A stretch of DNA of 64,000 nucleotides from Roseateles_C aquae (GTDB lineage: Bacteria > Pseudomonadota > Gammaproteobacteria > Burkholderiales > Burkholderiaceae_C). Position 1 is the first letter of the stretch. The number at the start of each line of letters is the position of its first letter. This document shows positions 56,411 to 63,835 of this stretch, in pieces. Where the stretch lies: positions 62,001-126,000 of the forward strand of contig NZ_JAVXZY010000010.1 in assembly GCF_032337115.1 (NCBI RefSeq). The letters are read 5' to 3'. The notes under the pieces are model-generated. The model did not search any database. It saw only the letters and a list, made by a program, of their open reading frames with translations, and had not been told where the DNA came from. Both the position numbers and the translations under genes were made by a program.

Positions 56411-56788
56411 GGCTGCTATCGCAGCGCGGGGCTGCGCCCAACTTGGATACTCAGTCCTCCAACAGACTCCTGAGCATCCAGGCCGTCTCTTGGCTGCGCC
56501 GACAGCCGGCTGCTGCTATCGCAGCGCGGGGCTGCGCCCCACTTGGATACTCAGTCCTCCAACAGACTCCTGAGCATCCAGGCCGTCTCTTGGCTGCGCC
56601 GACAGCCGGCTGCTGCTATCGCAGCGCGGGGCTGCGCCCCACTTGGATACTCAGTCCTCCAACAGACTCCTGAGCATCCAAGCCGTCTCTTGGCTGCGCC
56701 GACAGCCGGCTGCTGCTATCGCAGCGCGGGGCTCCGCCCCACTTGGATACTCAGTCCTCCAACAGACTCCTGAGCATCCAAGCCGTCT
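56411..56788. repeat. 100-bp tandem repeat array, 3.8 copies, containing the dps 3' end
   Basis: Copies recur at exactly 100 bp: CTATCGCAGCGCGGG starts at 56416, 56516, 56616 and 56716. The last copy runs into the true end of dps (stop codon on the minus strand at 56751-56753); the others repeat the final 11-12 dps codons and its stop plus about 60 bp of downstream sequence. Copies differ at only three or so positions (56440, 56734, and A or G near 56580 and 56680). Each unit holds the small hairpin GGGGCTGCGCCCC. There are no unique spacers, so it is not CRISPR. It looks like a recent minisatellite. Confidence 0.92.
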
Positions 56789-57248
56789 GTTCATGCACCG
56801 TCAGGCGTTGGGTGAGGAGGTCGGCGCTGGGTTCGTCGGAGGCCTTGTCGACCAGCGGGAACAGACGGCGCGCGGTGCGAGCCACGCCTTCATGGCCTTC
56901 GACCAGGATGCGCACCATCTCCAAGGCCTTGGGCGGTGTGGCTGGTGCGTCCTTCAGGCTGCTGAGTTTGGCGAACTGCGCGTAGGAGCCCGGTGCCACA
57001 TGGCCGAGCGAGCGGATCCGCTCGGCAATCGGGTCGACCGCGTTCCACAGCTCGGTGTACTGGGCCATGAACATCGTGTGCAGGGTGTTGAACATCGGCC
57101 CGGTGACGTTCCAGTGGAAGTTGTGCGTCGTCAGGTAGAGCGTGTAGGTGTCGGCCAGCAGGGTAGACAGGCCGGCCGCGATGGCGGCCCGGTCCTTGTC
57201 GCTGATGCCGATATTGATGCCGCTGGCGGCGTTGGGCTTCTTGGCCAT
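56751..57248 (-). CDS. dps: Dps-type ferritin-like DNA-binding protein
   Basis: A 165-aa protein of standard Dps length. It stores iron as ferric oxide, using hydrogen peroxide as oxidant, and binds DNA. The ferroxidase ligands are seen in THNFHWNVTGPMF (His and neighbours near residue 42) and the acidic residues in IAERIRSLG. A lysine-containing N-terminal tail (MAKKPNAASG) is of the DNA-binding sort. The start ATG at 57248 has GGGAG upstream. It follows katA and the 34-aa gene on the same strand, with a repeat array abutting its stop. Confidence 0.95.
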   Translation of the reverse strand: MAKKPNAASGINIGISDKDRAAIAAGLSTLLADTYTLYLTTHNFHWNVTGPMFNTLHTMFMAQYTELWNAVDPIAERIRSLGHVAPGSYAQFAKLSSLKDAPATPPKALEMVRILVEGHEGVARTARRLFPLVDKASDEPSADLLTQRLTVHEQTAWMLRSLLED

Positions 57249-57292
57249 GGTGCTACTCCCGGAAGTGGTTCGGTTCATTGACGATAGTGGGG

Positions 57293-57397
57293 TCAGATAT
57301 TGCCATGGCGCAGCCATAGCGCCAGGTCGGAGGCCAGCAAGCCTGCGCCCAGCGTGGCGATCGACAGGCCCAGCCACTGACGGGTTTTGAGCTGCAT
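57293..57397 (-). CDS. 34-aa small membrane protein between katA and dps
   Basis: MQLKTRQWLGLSIATLGAG... is a 34-residue peptide with one membrane helix of about 20 residues and a basic end on each side. GAGGAGAT is seven bases upstream of the ATG at 57397, and the katA stop sits within that sequence, so translation is coupled to katA. It is likely a real small inner-membrane protein in the katA-dps transcript. Function unknown. Confidence 0.6.
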   Translation of the reverse strand: MQLKTRQWLGLSIATLGAGLLASDLALWLRHGNI

Positions 57398-57407
57398 CAC
57401 GATCTCC

Positions 57408-58901
57408 TCAGGCCTTGAACTCAATACCTGCCGTGCGCAGCGCCTGTCGGACGAGCTCGCCATAGCTTGTGTCGGCACGATCGAAATGGCCCAGCTGGCG
57501 GTCGATGATGAAGGCCGGCACGCCTGCCATCGACGCGGCGATAGTGGCGGCCAGGCGCTGCTGCTGGGCCGCGCCGAGCAGGCGGAACAGGGCGCCGGCC
57601 TGGCTGTAGTCGTCATTGCCCTCGCGGTGGTTCCAGCGCGCAGCGTCGCCGTTCAGGCGCAGCGGCGGCTCGGCCACACTCGCATCCTGGCGGGCGCCGC
57701 CAAAGCTGTTCGGTTCGTACCAGGCCTCGGCGCTGCCGGTGGGCGTGCTGAAGAACTTCATGCCGCCATCCTTGTGATGGTGGTGCACCGGGCACTTGGG
57801 CGCGTTCACCGGCAGGGCTTCGTAGTGGGTGCCGATGCGATAGCGGTGGGCATCGGCATAGGCGAACAAGCGGGCCTGCAAAACGCGATCCGGGCTGAAG
57901 CCGATGCCGGGCACGGTATTGCTGGGCGAGAACGCGGCCTGCTCGATCTGCTCGAAGTAGTTCTCGGCATTGCGATTGAGTTCCAGCACGCCGACCTCGA
58001 TCAGCGGGTAGTCGGCATGGGGCCAGACCTTGGTCAGGTCGAAGGGGTTGTAGGCCGTCTTCTCGGCGTCGAGCTCGGGCATGATCTGCACATACATCGT
58101 CCACTTCGGGAACTCGCCGCGCTGCAGCGCGCCATACAGGTCTTCCTGGTAGCTTTCGCGACTCTTGCCGATGACGGCCTCGCTCTGGGCATTGCTGAAC
58201 GTGCGCTGGCCCTGCTGGGTCTTGAAATGGAACTTGACCCAGAAGCGTTCGCCGTCGTGGTTCCAGAAGCTGAAGGTGTGGCTGCCATAGCCGTTCATGA
58301 AGCGCGGGCTGGCCGGAATGCCACGGTCGCTCATCAGGATGGTGATCTGGTGCAGGCTTTCAGGCGACAGGCTCCAGAAGTCCCAGGCCGCCATGGGCGA
58401 GCGCAGATTCGTGGCCGGATGGCGCTTCTGGGTGCGGATGAAGTCGGGGAACTTCAATGGGTCGCGGATGAAGAAGACCGGCGTGTTGTTGCCGACCAGG
58501 TCCCAGTTGCCTTCCTCGGTGTAGAACTTCAAGGCAAAGCCGCGCACATCGCGCTCGGCGTCGGCAGCGCCTTGCTCACCGGCCACGGTGGAGAAACGGG
58601 CCAGCAGCGGCGTTTGCTTGCCGATGGCGCCAAAAAGCTTGGCCCGGGTGTAGCGCGAGATGTCGTGGGTGACTGTCAGCGTCCCGAAGGCGCCCCAGCC
58701 CTTGGCGTGAACGACCCGCTCCGGGATGCGCTCGCGGTTCTGGTGCGCGAGCTTCTCGAGCAACTGATAGTCCTGCAGCAGCAGCGGGCCGCGTGGTCCG
58801 GCGCTGAGGGAATTCTGGTTGTCGGCAACGGGCGCGCCAGCGCTGGTGGTCATCACCGGGCAGACGGGTGCGGCTGGAGCTGCAGGGCGGGGTTCGTTCA
58901 T
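57408..58901 (-). CDS. katA: monofunctional heme catalase
   Basis: A 497-aa catalase of the small-subunit type; it splits hydrogen peroxide into water and oxygen. The distal His65 is in ERVVHAKGWGAFG, the catalytic Asn in DLVGNNTPVFFIRDP, and the proximal heme Tyr in RLFAYADAHRYRIG. Length and order are normal for clade 3-like catalases. The start at 58901 (MNEPRPAAPA) has GAGGAGA upstream; the longer frame to 58967 is in the promoter. It is upstream of the 34-aa gene and dps. OxyR, encoded 4 kb away, is the likely activator. Confidence 0.96.
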   Translation of the reverse strand: MNEPRPAAPAAPVCPVMTTSAGAPVADNQNSLSAGPRGPLLLQDYQLLEKLAHQNRERIPERVVHAKGWGAFGTLTVTHDISRYTRAKLFGAIGKQTPLLARFSTVAGEQGAADAERDVRGFALKFYTEEGNWDLVGNNTPVFFIRDPLKFPDFIRTQKRHPATNLRSPMAAWDFWSLSPESLHQITILMSDRGIPASPRFMNGYGSHTFSFWNHDGERFWVKFHFKTQQGQRTFSNAQSEAVIGKSRESYQEDLYGALQRGEFPKWTMYVQIMPELDAEKTAYNPFDLTKVWPHADYPLIEVGVLELNRNAENYFEQIEQAAFSPSNTVPGIGFSPDRVLQARLFAYADAHRYRIGTHYEALPVNAPKCPVHHHHKDGGMKFFSTPTGSAEAWYEPNSFGGARQDASVAEPPLRLNGDAARWNHREGNDDYSQAGALFRLLGAAQQQRLAATIAASMAGVPAFIIDRQLGHFDRADTSYGELVRQALRTAGIEFKA

Positions 58902-58939
58902 CGCGTTCTCCTCGACGGGCTGGAATGCGATGAACTTTA

Positions 58940-58988
58940 GATTTTCTCTATCAATTATGAAAATCAAATAGCTAAATCATGTTGATAG
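58940..58988 (-). promoter_or_regulatory. AT-rich katA promoter region with inverted repeats, possible OxyR site
   Basis: An AT-rich island within high-GC DNA just upstream of katA. It has GATTTTC (58940-58946) facing GAAAATC (58959-58965), and CTATC (58948-58952) facing GATAG (58984-58988). The repeats are of the LysR type, but the spacings do not match the ATAG-N7-CTAT OxyR consensus. Confidence 0.35.
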
Positions 58989-59037
58989 ACAGAAGCTTTC
59001 CCGCTGCCCGTGTCGGGTGCGACAACGAAGCGCGGCT

Positions 59038-59328
59038 TCAGTGCCAGTGCTCGGCGTCCGGCGGACTCGCTGCCTCTTCAGCTTCTGCATCCAGCGCCAG
59101 ATCTTCGGCGCTGGCCACCCAGTGGTGCGGAGTTTGCAGCGCCTGACGTGCGGCGGCAGCTCGGCTGGCGAGCTGCGGATCGGCCTCGATCAGTCGCCGC
59201 GCCTCACGGATGCTGGTGGCGAACTGTGGCTGCAGTCGCGCCAGGCTGCTCAGCTGCGGGCCGTGGCGCTCGGGGTAGACCTGCCACCAGCTGACGATGC
59301 TGGCCGGGTTGTTGAGATCCAGAATCAT
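59038..59328 (-). CDS. uncharacterised 96-aa protein under a LexA box
   Basis: Starts MILDLNNPASIVSWWQVYP and is helix-rich, with an acidic C-terminal tail (DAEAEEAASPPDAE). There is no signal peptide. I recall similar short proteins in Burkholderiales but no function. The ATG at 59328 is 38 bp from a perfect LexA box, so it should be induced by DNA damage. A 116-aa version starting at 59388 would begin upstream of the LexA box and is not credible. Beyond it are the katA promoter (downstream) and a terminator (upstream). Confidence 0.72.
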   Translation of the reverse strand: MILDLNNPASIVSWWQVYPERHGPQLSSLARLQPQFATSIREARRLIEADPQLASRAAAARQALQTPHHWVASAEDLALDAEAEEAASPPDAEHWH

Positions 59329-59365
59329 GGCGCTGCTCCAGAGGGAAGGACTGGAGCGAAGAATA

Positions 59366-59381
59366 CTGTACGAACATACAG
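59366..59381 (-). promoter_or_regulatory. LexA (SOS) operator
   Basis: CTGTACGAACATACAG fits the CTGT-N8-ACAG SOS-box consensus used by LexA in gamma- and betaproteobacteria. It is located where a promoter for the 96-aa gene would lie. Confidence 0.82.
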
Positions 59382-59407
59382 TATTCAAGCGGGTCAGCGT
59401 TGGACGT

Positions 59408-59431
59408 AAAAAAACCGCCCAAGGGCGGTTT
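59408..59431 (-). terminator. Rho-independent terminator of the PEP-CTERM metalloprotease gene
   Basis: AAACCGCCC (59412-59420) pairs with GGGCGGTTT (59423-59431) around a two-base loop; a run of seven A on the plus strand (59408-59414) gives the U-tract for minus-strand transcripts. It lies 75 bp after the protease stop codon. Confidence 0.85.
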
Positions 59432-59505
59432 CTTCATCAGCGCGTGACGCCGGCGATGGTGAGCGGCCGGCGTCACCAGAGCCGCGTGGAGCGGCCCCGG
59501 GGCCA

Positions 59506-60801
59506 TCAGGCCTGACGGCTGCGGCGACGGATCAGACCGCCGACCAGGCCGAAGCCCAGCAGCATCTGCGCCCAGGTGGCGGGCTCGGGCACGGTGACCA
59601 CGGCCAGACCGTCAAGCTGGTAGATGTCCTTGGTGGTCATCGAGTACTTGGTGTTTTGCAGCGCGTCAACGTTGACGTTCCAGCCCATCGCGTCGAAGGC
59701 GGCCAGATCGTTCTGCGTCACGCGGCCGACGCCGCAGGGCGTACCGGTCGGGTCCATCACGCCGACATCACGGCCGGGCAGGTAGCAGCCGGGGTTGCGC
59801 ACATCGGGGTAGAGCTTGGTGTCGGCCCAGTGCGAAGCCTGCTGCTGGTCACGGCCGTTGAAGGAGCCGGTCGAGAAATCGGCGATCTTCTGGTCGGGAT
59901 TGTCGAAGTTGAACGGGGTCAGGCCGTCGATCGAGAAGAAAGCGTCCTTGTTGGCACCCCATTGCAGCTGCAGGTGGCCGTCCGGCGTGGCCGGGCTCAG
60001 GCCATAGCGGAACAGATCCAGCACGGAGCCGATGGCGAAGTCGTCCAGACGGGTGCTGCCAAAGGCACCCGATTCCAGCAGTTCGGCACCGGGACCCTTG
60101 CCACGGCCGAAGTAGTCAAAGGTGTCGGCGCCGCTGACGAAGCCCAGCGAATGGCCCAGTTCGTGAATGGCCACGGCGGTGAAATCGTAGGTGCCGTTGT
60201 CGATGCCGTTGGTCGGGTTGTAGTCGAAGGCGAACTTGGAACTGAAGGTGATGCTGGCGTCGTAGCCGGTGCCGAATGCCGGTGCCAGACCCAGTGCCTT
60301 TTGCACCGAGCTGTTGACGTTCAGCACCTTGTTGATCACGTCGGTACCCGAGGTGTTGCGGCTGCCGACAGTGGTGTCGATGCCGAACTGACGAGCGGGA
60401 TCGACATAGCCGTTGACGCGCATCTGCACGCCGCCGTCGGCGTTCAGGCTGCGCAGGCCGCCGATGGCGATGAGGTCGAGCGCGCTCTTGTTGGTGTTGG
60501 CGTTCAACGCGCCGTAGACGTCTTTCACCAGCATTTCGCCGGAGGTGCTGCCGGCCTGGGCCAGCACGCTGGTGCCCAGATCGGCAAAACCGATCTGGAT
60601 GTCGATGGTGACATTGTTGGTCAGCGTCTTGCCCCAGAAGTTCGCGGCCTTCTGGAAGGCGAACAGCGCTTCGGCGCCGTTCGGGGCCTTGGCAAAGCTG
60701 TTGGTCGGGTCGTGCAGCACGATGGTGGCGGCGCTGGCGGGCAGTGCGCAGGCCAGTGCTGAGGCGGCGGCCAGCAGCTTGAGGGTGGCGTATTTCTTCA
60801 T
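59506..60801 (-). CDS. secreted PEP-CTERM metalloprotease
   Basis: A 431-aa exported protein. Signal peptide (MKKYATLKLLAAASALAC, cleavage near ASA-ATI), then a metalloprotease fold with zinc motif AIHELGHSLGF (HExxH with a further His-like region GF...D). It ends in a PEP-CTERM tail (VPEPATWAQMLLGFGLVGG, then a basic end RRRSRQA). It resembles the NF038122-type PEP-CTERM metalloproteases. Probably sorted by exosortase to the extracellular matrix. The start at 60801 is set by the signal peptide. A structured leader lies directly upstream. Confidence 0.88.
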   Translation of the reverse strand: MKKYATLKLLAAASALACALPASAATIVLHDPTNSFAKAPNGAEALFAFQKAANFWGKTLTNNVTIDIQIGFADLGTSVLAQAGSTSGEMLVKDVYGALNANTNKSALDLIAIGGLRSLNADGGVQMRVNGYVDPARQFGIDTTVGSRNTSGTDVINKVLNVNSSVQKALGLAPAFGTGYDASITFSSKFAFDYNPTNGIDNGTYDFTAVAIHELGHSLGFVSGADTFDYFGRGKGPGAELLESGAFGSTRLDDFAIGSVLDLFRYGLSPATPDGHLQLQWGANKDAFFSIDGLTPFNFDNPDQKIADFSTGSFNGRDQQQASHWADTKLYPDVRNPGCYLPGRDVGVMDPTGTPCGVGRVTQNDLAAFDAMGWNVNVDALQNTKYSMTTKDIYQLDGLAVVTVPEPATWAQMLLGFGLVGGLIRRRSRQA

Positions 60802-60826
60802 CAGGTCTTCCAGACAGTTAAGTTGT

Positions 60827-60917
60827 GGCGACCCATCCCCAGCCCAGGCTTGGGACACCGTCGCGATGGCTTCGCGCCCCCCTCCAAGGGACCGGCTTTT
60901 TCATCGTGCCGATCGCC
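60827..60917 (-). promoter_or_regulatory. highly structured 5' leader of the PEP-CTERM protease gene (candidate riboswitch)
   Basis: Read on the minus strand, this 91-nt region folds by eye into four successive hairpins enclosed by a GGCGA/UCGCC closing helix (60913-60917 with 60827-60831). The hairpins are AUCGGC/GCCGGU (60908-60913 with 60891-60896, whose first bases compete with the closing helix), CCCU/AGGG (60887-60890 with 60880-60883), CGCGA/UCGCG with loop AGCCA (60862-60876) and CCCA/UGGG with loop AGCC (60843-60854). The core GCGCGAAGCC recalls the c-di-GMP-I (GEMM) riboswitch, which regulates matrix genes, but key positions differ and I cannot confirm it. Confidence 0.35.
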
Positions 60918-61062
60918 CACAGGTGACCCGAAGTGACAGCATAGTTACAAAACATCAACAAATCGCAAGCACACCCTTTGCCTTGGGGGGAGGGAAAACA
61001 CCAGGGGTACGGGCCTGCACAATGCCGGCTGCGGCCTATGCTGCTGCAGGGAGTTGCTTAAG

Positions 61063-61812
61063 ATGCGCTGGAGCCCATATCTGTTCCGTTGGCACCGTTG
61101 GTTGGGCTATCTGGTCGCCCTGCAAGTCGTGGCCTGGATCGTCGGCGGCATGGTGTTCGCCTGGCTGCCGTTTCAGGCCTGGGTCAAGGGCGAAGCGGTG
61201 CTGAAGCCTGCGCAGCTCATATTGCCGGCGAACTGGTCGCAAGAGCTGGCCGCTTGGCCGGTGGCGGGGCCGGTCTGCGACGCCGCTGGCGACAGCACCG
61301 ATGCGGCGCAGATACGCGGCATGCAACTGCTGCCAACCGCTCAAGGCCCCGCAGCAAAGCTTGTCTTTCTCAAAGGTGAGTGCTGGCTGACTTTGACTGG
61401 CCGCGCATTGCCCGCGCCGGAGTCAGCCGCCATCGCTGCCTATGCCGCCCAACTCTATGCTGGCCGCGCACGGGCGCAGGCGCCTGAGCGGCTCACCGAG
61501 GTCCCACGCCGCCTGGGCCTGGTGCGCGAGCTGGGCGACCGACGCGCGGTCTGGCGGGTGCGCTTTGACGATGCGCTGTCCACCCGCATGTACTTCGACG
61601 CTCGCAGCGGTGCCTTCCTCGCGGTGCGCAGCGAGGCCTGGGTGCTGTACGACTTCTTCTGGCGCCTGCATGTGATGGACTACACCGACGGTGAGGACTT
61701 CAACAATCCCTTGATGCGTGCCGCCTCGCTGGCCGCCTTGTTGCTGGTGCTCAGTGGCTCGGCGCTGAGCCTGCTGGCCATTCGCCGAGCCTGGCGGCGG
61801 AGCCGGCGCTAA
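61063..61812 (+). CDS. membrane protein with PepSY-like domain
   Basis: A 249-aa protein. An N-terminal membrane helix (YLVALQVVAWIVGGMVFAWL) follows a RWHRWLGY motif typical of PepSY-TM proteins. The periplasmic part carries one PepSY-like repeat with DDALSTRMYFDARSGAFLAVRSE, and a C-terminal membrane helix (ASLAALLLVLSGSALSLLAI) follows. These proteins are thought to support metal or ferric reduction or peptidase inhibition in the envelope. The start ATG at 61063 is nine bases after GGGAG. Confidence 0.75.
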   Translation: MRWSPYLFRWHRWLGYLVALQVVAWIVGGMVFAWLPFQAWVKGEAVLKPAQLILPANWSQELAAWPVAGPVCDAAGDSTDAAQIRGMQLLPTAQGPAAKLVFLKGECWLTLTGRALPAPESAAIAAYAAQLYAGRARAQAPERLTEVPRRLGLVRELGDRRAVWRVRFDDALSTRMYFDARSGAFLAVRSEAWVLYDFFWRLHVMDYTDGEDFNNPLMRAASLAALLLVLSGSALSLLAIRRAWRRSRR

Positions 61813-61833
61813 CTTTCGCAGCGATCCCGCACA

Positions 61834-62706
61834 TCACCCGGCACGCGCCAGTTCCAGGCCGAGCAGCGCCCGCTTGGTCGGCGGGCCCCAGCGGTATTCG
61901 CCGAAGTCGGCATTGGCGCGTATCACCCGGTGGCAGGGCACCAGATAGGCGATCGGGTTGGCGGCCACGCAGCTGGCCACGGCCCGCACCGCCTGCGGCG
62001 CCCCGGCCAGCCGGGCCAGCTGGGTGTAGGACAAGACCTGACCCTCCGGAATGCGCAGCAGCGCCTCCCAGACCTTCAGCCGCAGCGGCGTGCCGCTCAT
62101 CACCAGGGCAATCGGTTGCTCCGGCTTGAGACCGCTGAGCCGGCGCTGCACCTCGGCGGCGACGCCAGCCAGGGCCTCGTCGTCGCGCTGCCACTGGGCC
62201 TGCGGCAGGCCGGCGTCGGCCTGCAGCTGCTCGGGCGTCTGGCCCTGCGCAAACGCCATGCGCAGCACGCCGCGGGCGCTGGCAGCGAGCCAGACCGGGC
62301 CGAGCACGGTGTCGAACTGAGTCCAGCCCAGCCGCAGGCCCTGGCCCGCCTGTTTGAACTCGCCCGGCGTCAGCCCGGTCAGGCTGATGAAGAGATCGTG
62401 CAGCCGTGACGGGCCTGAGAGCCCGGCAGCCAAGGCCGCCGACAGCACCGACTCGGCCTGCACCAGGCTCCGCTTCGCCCGTTCGAGCGCCAAGGCCTGG
62501 CTGAATTCCTTGGGCGTGACGCCGGCCAGGCTGACAAAGCTGCGCTGGAAATGGAAAGGGCTCTGGCCGGCCGCCTCCGCCAGCTTCTGCAAGGCCAGCG
62601 GTTCGGACGCCGCCGCCAGCTGCTCGATGGCAGCCCGGATGCGCTGATAGCGGGCACCTTCACTGGCGTTTGGCAAGCAGGGCAGGGGAGCGGGCGTGTT
62701 CATCAT
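61834..62706 (-). CDS. HTH-fused methylated-DNA-protein-cysteine methyltransferase (Ada-like)
   Basis: A 290-aa fusion. The N-terminal AraC-type HTH (about residues 20-115, FHFQRSFVSLAGVTPKEF) is followed by the O6-alkylguanine transferase domain, with the acceptor Cys258 in PCHRVIRAN. The N-terminal zinc domain of Ada that senses methyl phosphotriesters is absent, so it repairs O6-methylguanine but cannot use the classic Ada activation route. Its HTH may autoregulate or act on another signal. The Cys motif, GTPLRLKVWEALLRIPEG and SYTQLARLAG are family marks. Confidence 0.93.
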   Translation of the reverse strand: MMNTPAPLPCLPNASEGARYQRIRAAIEQLAAASEPLALQKLAEAAGQSPFHFQRSFVSLAGVTPKEFSQALALERAKRSLVQAESVLSAALAAGLSGPSRLHDLFISLTGLTPGEFKQAGQGLRLGWTQFDTVLGPVWLAASARGVLRMAFAQGQTPEQLQADAGLPQAQWQRDDEALAGVAAEVQRRLSGLKPEQPIALVMSGTPLRLKVWEALLRIPEGQVLSYTQLARLAGAPQAVRAVASCVAANPIAYLVPCHRVIRANADFGEYRWGPPTKRALLGLELARAG

Positions 62707-62773
62707 GCGGCCGATTCTGCGGCGTGAGGGCGGCAGCGGCGACCCGGTTCTTGCGCTGCGCCGTCAGCTCGCT

Positions 62774-63703
62774 TCAAGACAAGCGCTTGACCCCCGGCAG
62801 CTGGCAGGCATAGATCGCGTTGCGCAAGGCAGCGATCGCCTCGTAGCGGGTGAAGCTGCGCCGCCAGGCCAGCACGACGCGCCGGGTGGGTACCGGATCG
62901 TCAAAGGGCACAAAGCGCAGGTGCGGATTCTGGCGTTCGGCGTCCGGCGGCACGCTCAGCGAGGGCACGACGGTGACGCCCATGCCCGAGGCCACCATAT
63001 GTTTGATCGTCTCCAGCGAGCTGCCTTCAAAGCTCTTGCGTATGCCCTCGGCATCGCTGGAGAAACGGGCGAACTCGGGACAGACCTCCAGCACATGGTC
63101 GCGGAAGCAGTGGCCGGTGCCGAGCAGCAGCATGGTCTCGTCCTTCAGCTCCTGGGTGCTGACGCTGGCGCGCTGGGCAAAGGGATGGACGGCCGGCACG
63201 GCCACGACAAAGGGCTCGTCGTACAGCTCGGCCACCGCCAGCCCGGCATCCGGGAAGGGCTCGGCCATGATGGCGCAATCGAGTTCGCCGGTGCGCAGCA
63301 TCTCCAGCAGCTTGACGGTGAAGTTCTCCTGCAGCATCAGCGGCATCTGTGGGTACTGCTCGATGGTGTGCTTGACCAGTTCGGGCAGCAGATAGGGGCC
63401 GATGGTGTAGATGATGCCCAGGCGCAGCGCGCCGGCCAGCGGGTCCTTGCCGCGCTTGGCGATCTCCTTGATGGCGCTGGCCTGCTCGATCACCGATTGC
63501 GCCTGCCGAACGATCTCCTCGCCCAGCGGCGTGACGCTGACCTCGCTGCCGCCGCGCTCGAAGATCTTCACATCGAGCTCTTCCTCCAGCTTCTTGATCG
63601 CCACCGACAGCGTCGGCTGCGACACGAAACAGGCTTCGGCGGCGCGACCGAAGTGGCGCTCCCGGGCCACCGCAACGATGTAGCGCAATTCGGTCAAGGT
63701 CAT
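62774..63703 (-). CDS. oxyR: LysR-family peroxide sensor
   Basis: A 309-aa LysR regulator. The HTH is at LRYIVAVARERHFGRAAEAC (in part), and the redox cysteines Cys199 and Cys208 sit in TGHCFRDHVLEVCPE at the same positions as in the Escherichia coli protein. Peroxide oxidises them to a disulfide and turns on katA, dps and other genes. KatA and dps are 4 to 6 kb away, consistent with that regulon. Length is normal. It is divergent from panB with about 130 bp between starts. Confidence 0.94.
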   Translation of the reverse strand: MTLTELRYIVAVARERHFGRAAEACFVSQPTLSVAIKKLEEELDVKIFERGGSEVSVTPLGEEIVRQAQSVIEQASAIKEIAKRGKDPLAGALRLGIIYTIGPYLLPELVKHTIEQYPQMPLMLQENFTVKLLEMLRTGELDCAIMAEPFPDAGLAVAELYDEPFVVAVPAVHPFAQRASVSTQELKDETMLLLGTGHCFRDHVLEVCPEFARFSSDAEGIRKSFEGSSLETIKHMVASGMGVTVVPSLSVPPDAERQNPHLRFVPFDDPVPTRRVVLAWRRSFTRYEAIAALRNAIYACQLPGVKRLS

Positions 63704-63835
63704 GCGGTGGGTCTCCTGAGAGGATAGGGGCAGCCGGCACCACGGTTGGAGTCAGCAGCCTACATTGTCAGCCCCTCGGTGCAAACCCGGGGCACCCCGC
63801 TACACTGCGCCCCATTGCCGTCTACCTCGAGCCCG

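Noticed and set aside
56411..56788. Possible CRISPR array
   Set aside because: The whole 100-bp unit repeats without unique spacers, and it includes dps coding sequence.
58940..58988. A definite OxyR box before katA
   Set aside because: Inverted repeats exist but the spacing does not fit the ATAG-N7-CTAT consensus; kept only as a low-confidence region.
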